Position numbers and translations under genes: made by a program
Part shown: piece by piece, positions 35,401-44,707 of the stretch
How positions within the stretch are numbered: the stretch's first letter is position 1
How the letters are laid out: each line of letters starts with the position of its first letter
Notes under the pieces: model-generated
Seen by the model: only the letters and a program-made list of their open reading frames with translations
What the model was told of the DNA's origin: nothing
Databases searched by the model: none
Assembly: GCF_009184895.1 (NCBI RefSeq)
Contig: NZ_WESE01000002.1
Location: forward strand, 372,001-436,000
Reading direction: 5' to 3'
DNA: 64,000 nt
DNA from: Nostocoides sp. F2B08
GTDB taxonomy: Bacteria > Actinomycetota > Actinomycetes > Actinomycetales > Dermatophilaceae

Positions 35401-36995
35401 CCATCCTCCGGAGCACCCTCGACCCGACGAGTGAGGAGGCCGTCGAGGCCCGCGAGTCGATGCTCGCCGCTCTCGACGAGATCGGCGAGGAGGCGCACAA
35501 GGCCGTCCTCGGCGGGGGCGAGAAGGCCGTCGCCCGGCACCGGGGGCGCGGCAAGCTGACCGCCCGGGAGCGCATCGAGCTGCTGCTGGACCGGGACAGC
35601 CCGTTCCTCGAGCTGGCCCCCCTCGCGGGCTACGGGTCCAGCTTCACCGTCGGCGGCAGCGTCGTCGCCGGGATCGGTGTCGTCTCGGGGGTCGAGTGCC
35701 TCCTCGTCGCCAACGACCCGACGGTCAAGGGTGGGGCGAGCAACCCGTGGTCGCTGCGCAAGAGCCTGCGGATGCACGAGATCGCCCTGCAGAACAGGCT
35801 TCCCGTCATCTCCCTCGTCGAGTCCGGCGGTGCCGACCTGCCGACCCAAAAGGAGGTGTTCGTCCCAGGTGGCGCGATCTTCCGCAACCTCACCCGACTC
35901 TCCCGCGAGGGGATCCCGACCATCGCCCTGGTCTTCGGCAACTCGACGGCGGGCGGCGCATACCTGCCGGGCATGAGCGACCACGTCGTTATGATCGAGG
36001 AGCGCTCCAAGGTCTTCCTCGCCGGGCCCCCACTCGTCAAGGCCGCGACGGGCGAGGAGTCCGACGACGAGTCCCTCGGCGGGGCGCAGATGCACGCCCG
36101 CGTCTCGGGTCTCGCCGACCACTACGCGCTCGACGAGCAGGACGCGATCCGGATCGGGCGGCGCATCGTCGCCCGGCTCAACCGGCGCAAGGCCGCCGGG
36201 CCGCTCGTCCCGGCTCCACGGCCGCCGCGCTATCCGGCCGAGGAGCTCCTCGACATCGTCCCGCCCGGCCTCAAGGCCCCCTTCGACCCGCGCGAGGTGA
36301 TCGCCCGGGTCGTCGACGACAGCGACTTCGACGAGTTCAAGCCGCTGTACGGCACGTCGCTCGTCACCGGGTGGGCGCAGCTGCACGGCTTTCCCGTCGG
36401 CATCCTCGCCAACGCCCGGGGGGTGCTGTTCAGCGAGGAGTCGCAGAAGGCCGCGCAGTTCATCCAGCTCGCCAACCGCGCGAACACCCCGCTGTTGTTC
36501 CTGCACAACACGACCGGGTACATGGTCGGCAAGGACTACGAGCAGCGGGGGATCATCAAGCACGGCGCGATGATGATCAACGCCGTCTCGAACTCGACCG
36601 TTCCGCACATCTCGGTGCTGCTGGGCAACAGCTACGGCGCCGGGCACTACGGGATGTGCGGTCGGGCCTACGACCCCCGCTTCGTCTTCGCCTGGCCGTC
36701 GGCGCGCTCGGCCGTCATGGGTGCCCAGCAGCTCGCGGACGTCGCCTACATGGTCTCCAAGGCATCGGCGGAGTCACGGGGACTGCCGTTCAACGAGGAG
36801 GGCATGCAGGCCCTCCGGACCATGATCACCGACCAGATCACGGCCGAGTCGATGCCGATGGTCCTCTCCGGTCTGGTCTACGACGACGGCATCATCGACC
36901 CGCGCGACACCCGCGACGTCCTCGGGATCGCCCTGTCCGCCATCCACACCGCACCGGTCGAGGGCACCTCGTCCTTCGGCGTCTTCAGGATGTGA
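35397..36995 (+). CDS. Acyl-CoA carboxylase, carboxyltransferase (beta) subunit
   Basis: 532 residues. It carries N- and C-terminal crotonase-like carboxyltransferase domains (about 20-260 and 270-520). Motifs include LTARERIELLLDRDSPFLEL, ESGGADLPTQKEVF, NSTAGGAYLPGMSD, LFLHNTTGYMVGKDYEQRG and GNSYGAGHYGMCGRAYDPRF. The sequence is of the methylcrotonyl/geranyl-CoA type (about 530 aa with GRAYDPRF), not the acetyl/propionyl type. ATGA overlap with the dehydrogenase; biotin-carrying subunit follows 5 bp later. Confidence 0.92.
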   Translation: MTILRSTLDPTSEEAVEARESMLAALDEIGEEAHKAVLGGGEKAVARHRGRGKLTARERIELLLDRDSPFLELAPLAGYGSSFTVGGSVVAGIGVVSGVECLLVANDPTVKGGASNPWSLRKSLRMHEIALQNRLPVISLVESGGADLPTQKEVFVPGGAIFRNLTRLSREGIPTIALVFGNSTAGGAYLPGMSDHVVMIEERSKVFLAGPPLVKAATGEESDDESLGGAQMHARVSGLADHYALDEQDAIRIGRRIVARLNRRKAAGPLVPAPRPPRYPAEELLDIVPPGLKAPFDPREVIARVVDDSDFDEFKPLYGTSLVTGWAQLHGFPVGILANARGVLFSEESQKAAQFIQLANRANTPLLFLHNTTGYMVGKDYEQRGIIKHGAMMINAVSNSTVPHISVLLGNSYGAGHYGMCGRAYDPRFVFAWPSARSAVMGAQQLADVAYMVSKASAESRGLPFNEEGMQALRTMITDQITAESMPMVLSGLVYDDGIIDPRDTRDVLGIALSAIHTAPVEGTSSFGVFRM

Positions 36996-37000
36996 CGACG

Positions 37001-39072
<2,072 letters not shown>

Positions 39073-39076
<4 letters not shown>

Positions 39077-39678
39077 CGATCTCCGGCGAGCCGAAGCAGG
39101 ACCGCAGCCGCGCCACGCGGCAGCGGCTCCTCGAGGCGGCCGTGTCGTGCCTGGCCACGAGGGGATGGGATGCCTCCACCGTGTCCGTCATCGCGGCGGA
39201 GGCCGGCATCAGTCGTGGCGCCGTGCAGCACCACTACCCCACCAGGGAGCACCTGGTGCTGGCGGCGCTGCGCTTCATCTTCGACGAGCGCAAGGCGGCT
39301 GTGGAGGCGACCGAGATGCCGCGCCGAACGGGTCGGGCGCGCGTCCACGCGGTCGTCTCACTCATGGTCGAGGTCTACGGCGGCGACCTCTTCCGGGCGG
39401 CACTGCAGGTGTGGACGGTCGCCGCCGCGGATGCTCAGCTGCGCGATGCCGTCGTGCCGATGGAGCGGGCCTTCGCCCGGGAGGTGCACGAGATGGCTGT
39501 GCGACTGCTCGAGGTCGACGACTCGGACCCGCACAGCCGAGCGCTCATCCAGGCCACCTTGGACCTCGCGCGCGGGCTGGCATTGGCCAACCTTCTCACC
39601 GACGACACCAGACGTCGGCGCAGGGTCGTCGACACCTGGTCCGACCAACTCGCCGAGGCGCTCGGGGTCCCCGACTGA
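39073..39678 (+). CDS. TetR-family regulator of the acyl-CoA operon
   Basis: 201 residues from GTG 39073 (GTGA overlap). The N-terminal HTH (about 12-58) has TRQRLLEAAVSCLATRGW and ISRGAVQHHYPTREHLVLAAL. The C-terminal domain is all-helical ligand binding with no recognised subfamily. Being the last gene of the operon whose promoter holds a perfect palindrome, it is the best candidate to bind 31622-31649 and respond to an acyl-CoA intermediate (inference). An inverted repeat follows its stop. Confidence 0.85.
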
Positions 39679-39680
39679 CG

Positions 39681-39728
39681 GATCGTGTGACCAGACCGGT
39701 GCCAGGAGGCCGTTTCGGTCACACGATC
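39681..39728. terminator. Bidirectional hairpin between tetR and vapC
   Basis: Arms GATCGTGTGACC (39681-39692) and GGTCACACGATC (39717-39728), perfect 12 bp, loop 24 bases. It starts 3 bp after the tetR stop and abuts the vapC stop at 39729, so it can end both convergent transcripts. Confidence 0.65.
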
Positions 39729-40046
39729 TCAGCCGCCGTGGTCTGCACGCGGCTCGGAGGCGACGAGCATCGCGTCATAGGCGGTGAGGTTGTGCCGCAG
39801 TTCCCATACCCGCGAGATGAGACCCGACATCGGAAGTCGGTCGACGGCGAGCCGACCCCACGTCCCGAACATCAGCCGGGCATTGCGGGACTCGAGGAGA
39901 CCGCCTGCGACCATGCTCCGCACCGCGTGCGCGACCTCGGCGTCGATGAGGTGGGGTGCTGCGAGGCGGCGATCCTCGACTGCCTGAACGCAAGCGGCGT
40001 TGCCGGATATGGCACCGACGGCGACCGAGGCGTCGACGACGATCAC
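39729..40046 (-). CDS. VapC-like PIN-domain toxin, C-terminally short
   Basis: 105 residues from GTG 40046. The PIN fold shows the first acidic residues in MIVVDASVAV (Asp5), Glu in HLIDAEVAHAVR (near 37) and Asp in NLTAYDAMLVA (near 91). The sequence then ends after EPRADHGG. Typical VapC toxins are 125-135 residues and carry a further acidic residue in a T-x-D stretch, absent here. The stop abuts the hairpin at 39681-39728. Probably a decayed or inactive toxin; the start overlaps the antitoxin stop. Confidence 0.75.
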   Translation of the reverse strand: MIVVDASVAVGAISGNAACVQAVEDRRLAAPHLIDAEVAHAVRSMVAGGLLESRNARLMFGTWGRLAVDRLPMSGLISRVWELRHNLTAYDAMLVASEPRADHGG

Positions 40047-40261
40047 GTGTCGCGTCCGGAGCGCACCGCCTGGACGATGTCCTCCAGATCGAGCTCGCGG
40101 CGTGGTGCTTCGTGCAGGACCTCTGCGTTCGCCCGGAACGCTACTGCCGCCTTGAGCTCTCGGACCGCCAGCGAGCTCACCGACATCGACTCGCGTCGTG
40201 CGAGCTCCTCGAGTGCGCGAGCCACCTCGTCGGGAACGTTCCGCAGGTACAGCGTCCGCAT
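40043..40261 (-). CDS. VapB/FitA-like antitoxin (ribbon-helix-helix)
   Basis: 72 residues from ATG 40261. The N-terminal RHH motif is MRTLYLRNVPDEVARALEEL; ARRESMSVSSLAVRELKAA is the following helix. The C-terminal half (EVLHEAPRRELDLEDIVQAV) is the toxin-neutralising arm. Coupled to vapC by a GTGA overlap. The palindrome TAGCGCTA (40274-40281) just upstream, next to a TAGCAT -10-like word, may be the autorepression site. Confidence 0.82.
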   Translation of the reverse strand: MRTLYLRNVPDEVARALEELARRESMSVSSLAVRELKAAVAFRANAEVLHEAPRRELDLEDIVQAVRSGRDT

Positions 40262-40307
40262 GTCGCAGAATGCTAGCGCTATGCGATCGACCCGCACCAC
40301 CGACGAG

Positions 40308-40829
40308 TCACCAGAGCCCGTCATCGTGACCTGCTGTCATCACGAGTTCGGAGACCACGTTGTCTGCGACCGTGATGAGCGACAGGCGTCCGTCGTCCCG
40401 CTCGGCGGCGATGACACCCGAGACCACATGGTCGAACGAGAATTCGGCGAACTGGGCGCGTCCCGATGTCGCAGCCCGAGCACCGGGGCGCAAGAAGTGG
40501 TCGATGAGGTACTGGATCTCGACCGTCGCGTGGTTGGACTTCTCTCGCTGGACCCACCGCAGATGCGTCCCGGTCACGGTGGGCTCCCAGTCGCATGAGC
40601 CGAACCCGCTCTCAACGACCACTGCGGGCCCGACAACACCGAGCGAGGCCTGCCGATGCTCAGCCTCTCGCAGTTGCTCCAGGCTCGGGTTCATCGGGAC
40701 GTCGTACGGATCGGAGGCCTCCGGTCCCGGCCACCGTCGACAGAAGGCGCGCAACCACTGAACCTCCGCCGGGTTGAGGTGCGGGCGGATGCGTGGCCCT
40801 CCGAGATAATGCGTCGAGTACCCCACCAT
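40308..40829 (-). CDS. Hypothetical protein (173 aa)
   Basis: Starts at ATG 40829 after GGAAGGG. Begins MVGYSTHYLGG, then HLNPAEVQWLRAF, a lead-in I associate with uncharacterised actinobacterial proteins. The mid-part is acidic (EASDPYDVPMNP), and the C-terminal half (FAEFSFDHVVSGVIAAERDDG) looks globular. No membrane segment or catalytic motif is recognised. Lower GC than the neighbours. Divergent from the gene at 40955, with an inverted pair of DnaA-box-like words between. Confidence 0.65.
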   Translation of the reverse strand: MVGYSTHYLGGPRIRPHLNPAEVQWLRAFCRRWPGPEASDPYDVPMNPSLEQLREAEHRQASLGVVGPAVVVESGFGSCDWEPTVTGTHLRWVQREKSNHATVEIQYLIDHFLRPGARAATSGRAQFAEFSFDHVVSGVIAAERDDGRLSLITVADNVVSELVMTAGHDDGLW

Positions 40830-40893
40830 TGACCCTTCCGTCGTCGTGCCGCACGAGACGACTCCATCACGTGACGGATCGGAGCGTTGAGCG

Positions 40894-40915
40894 TTGTCCA
40901 CAGCTCTGTGGATGA
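40894..40915. promoter_or_regulatory. Inverted pair of DnaA-box-like words
   Basis: TTGTCCACA (40894-40902) faces TGTGGATGA (40907-40915, i.e. TCATCCACA on the minus strand). Together they contain the 16-bp perfect palindrome TCCACAGCTCTGTGGA (40897-40912). TTGTCCACA is the classic high-GC DnaA box. It lies in the divergent promoter region of two hypothetical genes. DnaA titration, regulation or plain chance are all possible. Confidence 0.5.
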
Positions 40916-40954
40916 CGACCGGCGCCCCTCCCCATCCTGCGGGAGGCTGCCGAC

Positions 40955-41473
40955 ATGGACCGACATCTGGAGCATCAGCCATGGATCCTCGACGACCCTG
41001 CCGCGACGTTGCCCGTTATCATCCGTCAGGGACGAGGACGGATCGGCAGCACTCTCGTGGCGCATGTCGACCGCGAGACTCGCGCCCTCATGGGGGTACG
41101 ACGCCTTCGAACACCTGAGCCACGGTTCACATCCGAATCCGAGCACTGGGGGCAGGTTCTCAGCCCCAGTCAGGATCTCAGTGACCTCCTCGGCGACATC
41201 GCCCATGAGATGGCGCCACCACGGGTCCGGACCGATGCCGGTTGGAGTCCCACCGCCGCGGACCTCTTCACCGTGGTGTGTCGCGAGGGATATGTCGTCG
41301 ACACCGCTGTCGAGTGGCAATTCGTCCATGCCTGGCGCTACGCCGCCATCACGTCGGCCTGCAGCGACGGGGACGTCTATGTCGTCACGCCGGACGGGTG
41401 GACGGGCATCATGGATCGACGAGCCGGACTGACACCCACGGTGGCGCAACGACCGCGCCTTTTTGCGCTGTGA
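40955..41473 (+). CDS. Hypothetical protein (172 aa)
   Basis: Frame with coding character and GGGAGG nine bases before ATG 40955. Sequence features: RGRIGSTLVAHVDRETRAL, then a region with several Trp/Tyr (EWQFVHAWRYAAITSACSDG, about 130-150) and VYVVTPDGWTGIMDRRAGL. No domain recognised. Divergent from the gene at 40829; both may belong to a small accessory insert with vapBC. Confidence 0.55.
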   Translation: MDRHLEHQPWILDDPAATLPVIIRQGRGRIGSTLVAHVDRETRALMGVRRLRTPEPRFTSESEHWGQVLSPSQDLSDLLGDIAHEMAPPRVRTDAGWSPTAADLFTVVCREGYVVDTAVEWQFVHAWRYAAITSACSDGDVYVVTPDGWTGIMDRRAGLTPTVAQRPRLFAL

Positions 41474-41526
41474 CCGAAAGGGCGACGACGGGCGCCACTC
41501 CCGCAGTAATCACACGAAGGACGGAC

Positions 41527-42087
41527 ATGGGACACCTGGTCTACACCGGCATCGGGTCGCTCGACGGCTACGTCGCGGACGTCGACGGCGGCTTCGACTG
41601 GGCCGCTCCGGATGAGGAGGTGCACGCCTTCGTCAACGAGCGCGACCGGGCCGTCTCGCTCGAGCTCTACGGCCGGCGGCTCTACGACGTCATGCGGGTG
41701 TGGGAGACCTACGGCACCGAGCCGGACAGCCACCCGGTGGAGCGGGAGTACGGCGAGATCTGGCGCGGTCGTGACAAGGTCGTCTACTCGACGACTCTTC
41801 CCGAGGTCACGACGACGCGAACCCGGCTGGCGCGGGACTTCGACCCCGCGGCGGTGCGGCGGCTGGTGGAGCACGCGACCGGGGACGTCAACATCGGCGG
41901 TCCCGAGCTCGCCGCCCACGCGCTCCGAGCGGGCATCGTGGACCGCCTCGAGTACTACGCCCACCCTGTCGTCATCGGCGGCGGATCACGCTGGCTACCC
42001 GACGGTCTCCGCGTCGACCTGCGTCTCCTGGGGACGAACCGGTTCGCCTGCGGCGTGGTGCATCTCGAGTATGCGGTGGTCGCCTGA
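41527..42087 (+). CDS. Dihydrofolate-reductase-like (RibD C-terminal domain) protein
   Basis: 186 residues from ATG 41527 (GAAGGA upstream). RibD_C fold: VYTGIGSLDGYVADVDGGFDW, LYGRRLYDVMRVWE, VVYSTTLPEVTTTRT, VNIGGPELAAHAL and EYYAHPVVIGGGSRW. These NADPH-dependent reductases act on pterin- or flavin-like substrates; stand-alone members have unknown substrates. Monocistronic. Confidence 0.87.
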   Translation: MGHLVYTGIGSLDGYVADVDGGFDWAAPDEEVHAFVNERDRAVSLELYGRRLYDVMRVWETYGTEPDSHPVEREYGEIWRGRDKVVYSTTLPEVTTTRTRLARDFDPAAVRRLVEHATGDVNIGGPELAAHALRAGIVDRLEYYAHPVVIGGGSRWLPDGLRVDLRLLGTNRFACGVVHLEYAVVA

Positions 42088-42116
42088 CCAGCGGAGACCC
42101 GCCCACGCCGAACCGC

Positions 42117-42590
42117 TCAGCCGGCGTCGGGTCCGGTCGCGCGGGCCTCGTCGACCGACCGCAGCGCCTCCTGGAGCCGGGCGATCCAGTCACCCTCGTG
42201 GCGGCCGACGAGCCGGACACACCACGCGAGGGCGTCCGAACGCGAGCGGGCGACGCCGCCGGCGACGAGGGTGTCGAGGACGCGGCGCTCGTTCTGGCGC
42301 AGCCGGGTCATGACCGGCACCGCGAGATGGGTGAACAGGACGACGTCGTCTCCGTCGGCCACACCCCAGGACACCTTGCGTCGGAACAGCTCCTCGGCCT
42401 CCCGGGCGATCGCGATGCGCGCGGTGCGGGTGCGCTCCCGGTAGTCGGCGATGCTCTCCTCGCCGGCCTCGTCGGCACGCTGCGGACGCGGTCCGACGAC
42501 GGTGATCTCCTCTTTGTCGACGGTGACGGTGGCGCCGTCGCCGAAGAGGTCGCTGATGCGTGGGGTGAACCAGTCGATGATTTCTTGCAT
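42117..42590 (-). CDS. Hypothetical protein (157 aa)
   Basis: Starts MQEIIDWFTPRISDLFG; middle part VTVDKEEITVVGPRP, then a charged helix EESIADYRERTRTARIAIAREAEELF. The C-terminal stretch RRVLDTLVAGGVARSRSDALAWCVRLV resembles a ribbon-helix-helix-like or dimerisation helix pair. No function assigned. An AT-rich promoter region with a tandem GATGTAAT repeat (42597-42612) lies directly upstream, so a DNA-binding, self-regulated protein is conceivable. Confidence 0.65.
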   Translation of the reverse strand: MQEIIDWFTPRISDLFGDGATVTVDKEEITVVGPRPQRADEAGEESIADYRERTRTARIAIAREAEELFRRKVSWGVADGDDVVLFTHLAVPVMTRLRQNERRVLDTLVAGGVARSRSDALAWCVRLVGRHEGDWIARLQEALRSVDEARATGPDAG

Positions 42591-42596
42591 ACAACA

Positions 42597-42612
42597 ATTA
42601 CATCATTACATC
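42597..42612 (-). promoter_or_regulatory. Tandem 8-bp repeat in AT-rich promoter
   Basis: GATGTAAT GATGTAAT on the minus strand, 6 bp upstream of ATG 42590. The AT-rich tract stands out in a 70% GC background. It could be the -10 region plus a direct-repeat operator of the type used by ribbon-helix-helix repressors. Confidence 0.45.
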
Positions 42613-42655
42613 CGAGACAGCACAAGACCCTCGGGCACCGGCACGCGCAGTTCGC

Positions 42656-42892
42656 TCAGTCCTCCGGCAGCGCCGCGAAGTCCCGCTTGACCCCGAAGTA
42701 CCAGTCGAGCGACTTCTTGGGCCGCTTCCACCGACCGCGCATGTCGGTGTCGGCCTGCTCGTGGCTCGCGTCGCCGCCGCGCACGGCGTCCTTGAGGTGC
42801 CGGTCCTGCTGCTGGATGATCTCGTCGGCGCTCTCGCCACGGAAGGCCACTTCGCACGGGCCGCCGAGCTGGCGGCAGGTCATCGTCTTCAT
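42656..42892 (-). CDS. DUF1059 small protein
   Basis: 78 residues from ATG 42892. MKTMTCRQLGGPCEVAFRG carries the Cys pair of DUF1059, followed by SADEIIQQQDRHLKDAV with His, as in this family of about 60-80 residues; a metal-binding role is likely but unproven. The C-terminal tail (RWKRPKKSLDWYFGVKRDF) is longer than usual. A perfect hairpin (42920-42959) lies just upstream. Confidence 0.85.
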   Translation of the reverse strand: MKTMTCRQLGGPCEVAFRGESADEIIQQQDRHLKDAVRGGDASHEQADTDMRGRWKRPKKSLDWYFGVKRDFAALPED

Positions 42893-42919
42893 GGTGGGTC
42901 CTCTCGTCCTGCGGATCGG

Positions 42920-42959
42920 GTATGCGGTGGGCGAGGAGCGAGAGCCCCTCACCGCATAC
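42920..42959. repeat. Inverted pair of the dispersed GTATGCGGTG word; hairpin
   Basis: GTATGCGGTG (42920-42929) and CACCGCATAC (42950-42959) are exact inverses, with GGGC/GCCC able to extend the stem. It lies between the sigma-factor stop (43014) and the DUF1059 start (42892), where it could terminate the sigma-factor transcript. It is the only place where two copies of the dispersed word meet head to head. Confidence 0.7.
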
Positions 42960-43013
42960 GACGATCGCCGGGTCGAGAGTGTGACACCGGTGCGATCCAC
43001 GTGTCTGGCGCGC

Positions 43014-43850
43014 CTACCGTTCGTGCGCACCGCGTCGACGCCGCAGCGTGGCGAGGATCCCCGGCTCGGCACGGAACTCGATGCGCGTCACGCGTCCCTC
43101 TCGGACGGCGAAGTCGAAGGCAACGCGCGGGGTCCCTCGGTCGAACCAGGCCGCCCCGGGCCGGTCCCCGACGAAGACGGGCAGAGCGGAGGCCGCGGCG
43201 CCGTCGAAGAAGGCCGCGACCTCGGCCCTGCCCTCGATGCGTTCGGGGGTTCCGAGGGCGACTGCGGGCTCGTCGCCCAGGACGACGACATCGGGGGCCA
43301 GCAGCTCGAGCAACCGGGTGAGCTCTCCGCCGCGGGCTGCGGCGAGGAATGCGTCCACCACCGCATGGTCGGCGAGCCGGTCCTCGGCGGCCGGCTGGGC
43401 GACCTTGGCACGGGCTCGCGACGCGAGCTGACGGGCGGCGGCGGGGCTGGTGTCGAGCAGCTCGGCGATCATCGGGAACTCGAAGCCGAACGTGTCGTGC
43501 AGGACGAACGCGACCCGTTCACGCGGCGAGAGCCGGTCGAGGACGACGTGCAGAGCCGCTGCCACCGTGTCCGCGAGAACGACGTCGTCCACGGGGTCGG
43601 CAGCCGGTGCGATGGCAGGCTCGACCTCCTGCTCGGGCACCGGAACCCGCGCCTTGAGCCGGTCCAGGCACAGCCGCACCGTGACCGTCGTGAGCCAGGC
43701 GGCCGGGTTGTCCGGCTCGTCCGATGTGCCGTGCAGGCGGATCCAGGCCTGCTGCGCGATGTCCTCGGCCTCGCCATGGTCTCCGAGGATCCGCGTCGCC
43801 AGGCCGACGAGCCGGGGGCGCTCAAGGGTGAAGGCAGCGGTCCGGTCCAC
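43014..43850 (-). CDS. ECF sigma factor with SnoaL-like C-terminal domain
   Basis: 278 residues from GTG 43850. Sigma region 2 (about 10-75): RLVGLATRILGDHGEAEDIAQQAWIRLH. Region 4 (about 105-160): RLSPRERVAFVLHDTFGFEFPMIAELLDTSPAAARQLASRARA. The SnoaL/NTF2-like tail (about 170-275) has VDAFLAAARGGELTRLLELLAPDVVVLGDE. This architecture is that of ECF41/ECF56-type (SigJ-like) sigmas, which lack an anti-sigma factor and use the tail as an internal regulator. No partner oxidoreductase of the usual ECF41 type is adjacent. Confidence 0.88.
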   Translation of the reverse strand: MDRTAAFTLERPRLVGLATRILGDHGEAEDIAQQAWIRLHGTSDEPDNPAAWLTTVTVRLCLDRLKARVPVPEQEVEPAIAPAADPVDDVVLADTVAAALHVVLDRLSPRERVAFVLHDTFGFEFPMIAELLDTSPAAARQLASRARAKVAQPAAEDRLADHAVVDAFLAAARGGELTRLLELLAPDVVVLGDEPAVALGTPERIEGRAEVAAFFDGAAASALPVFVGDRPGAAWFDRGTPRVAFDFAVREGRVTRIEFRAEPGILATLRRRRGAHER

Positions 43851-43874
43851 CGTGACTCGCTGTGCCCCGTACTT

Positions 43875-44528
43875 CTAGCGCGTCTTGGAGACCCAGGTGC
43901 CGGCGAACTGGTCATGCCAGCCACGCCGCCACTGGGTGTCGTTGTTGATCGTCACCGCGATGTAGATGACCGCAGCCAGCGACGCGAGCCCCGCGATGAG
44001 GCCGCCGAGGATGGGCAGGATGCCGATGAGCGAGATGGCGAAGTAGGCGTTGCGCTTGAGCGCCTGCTCCACCGTCGGGTTCTGCCCTTCGAGGTTCTGG
44101 ACCCTGAGGCCGAGCACCATCTTGCCGACGGTCTGTCCGCGTGAGGACTCCATGAACGCGTAGTAGCCCACGACGATCGCCGTCGAGATCAGCGTGCTGA
44201 CGACGCCCGCACCCCAGCTGCTGCGCATCCCCATGCCGAAGGCGGCGAGCCCGAGGATCGCGGAGATGATCCCGATCGACAGCCCCAGGAGAATGCCGTC
44301 GATGATCTTGGCGACGAACCGCGTGCCGAGGTCACCGGGCTGTCCGGCGGAGGAGACCTGCTGGGGCGGCTGGTACTGGTACGGCGGCGGGGGCTCCCCT
44401 CCACCGGGCGGCGGCGGGGGCGGTGCGCCTCCTCCACCGGGCGGCGGCGGGGGCGGCGGGGTCCCACCGGGCGGCGGCGGGGGCGGCGGGGTCCCACCGG
44501 GCGGCGGCGGGGGCGGCTGCTGGGTCAT
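43875..44528 (-). CDS. RDD-family membrane protein with proline-rich N-terminus
   Basis: 217 residues from ATG 44528. Residues 1-55 are a PPPPPPGG-type repeat, cytoplasmic. The RDD domain follows: LGTRFVAKIIDGILLGL (R and DD-like residues in helix 1), then two to three more helices, with GQTVGKMVLGLRVQNLEG. The end (RRGWHDQFAGTWVSKTR) is the conserved RDD tail. Role of RDD proteins is mostly unknown, some are ion transporters. The proline tract is encoded by 30-bp repeats and may vary in length between strains. Confidence 0.87.
   Translation of the reverse strand: MTQQPPPPPPGGTPPPPPPPGGTPPPPPPPGGGGAPPPPPPGGGEPPPPYQYQPPQQVSSAGQPGDLGTRFVAKIIDGILLGLSIGIISAILGLAAFGMGMRSSWGAGVVSTLISTAIVVGYYAFMESSRGQTVGKMVLGLRVQNLEGQNPTVEQALKRNAYFAISLIGILPILGGLIAGLASLAAVIYIAVTINNDTQWRRGWHDQFAGTWVSKTR
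44401..44518. repeat. 30-bp tandem repeats encoding polyproline tract
   Basis: About four copies of a 30-bp G-rich unit: near-identical copies at 44431-44460 and 44461-44490, a partial one at 44491-44518, and a diverged copy from 44401. Each encodes ten residues of the proline-rich N-terminus of the RDD protein. Confidence 0.8.
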
Positions 44529-44707
44529 GACGTCCTCCTCGGCTCGACTGACGCCCCTCGACCGTACCGAAGAGCGGCTCCCCGCAGAACGACAGGGCCC
44601 GACGATCGGCCGAAAGTGTGACGGCGGGAGCCACGCGGCGGCCCGCACCATTGGCGCACCGCGGGGCGATGGTGCAGCCTTGGAGGTCGACGACAGGAGA
44701 CGATGCC

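Noticed and set aside
40894-40915. Replication origin
   Set aside because: Only two DnaA-like words, no AT-rich unwinding element, and no dnaA, dnaN or gyr genes nearby.
39681-42612. Integrated mobile element
   Set aside because: A lower-GC accessory feel and a toxin-antitoxin pair, but no integrase, transposase, tRNA end or flanking direct repeats were seen.
44401-44518. Possible CRISPR or minisatellite array
   Set aside because: The 30-bp units are contiguous with no spacers and encode a polyproline tract in frame.
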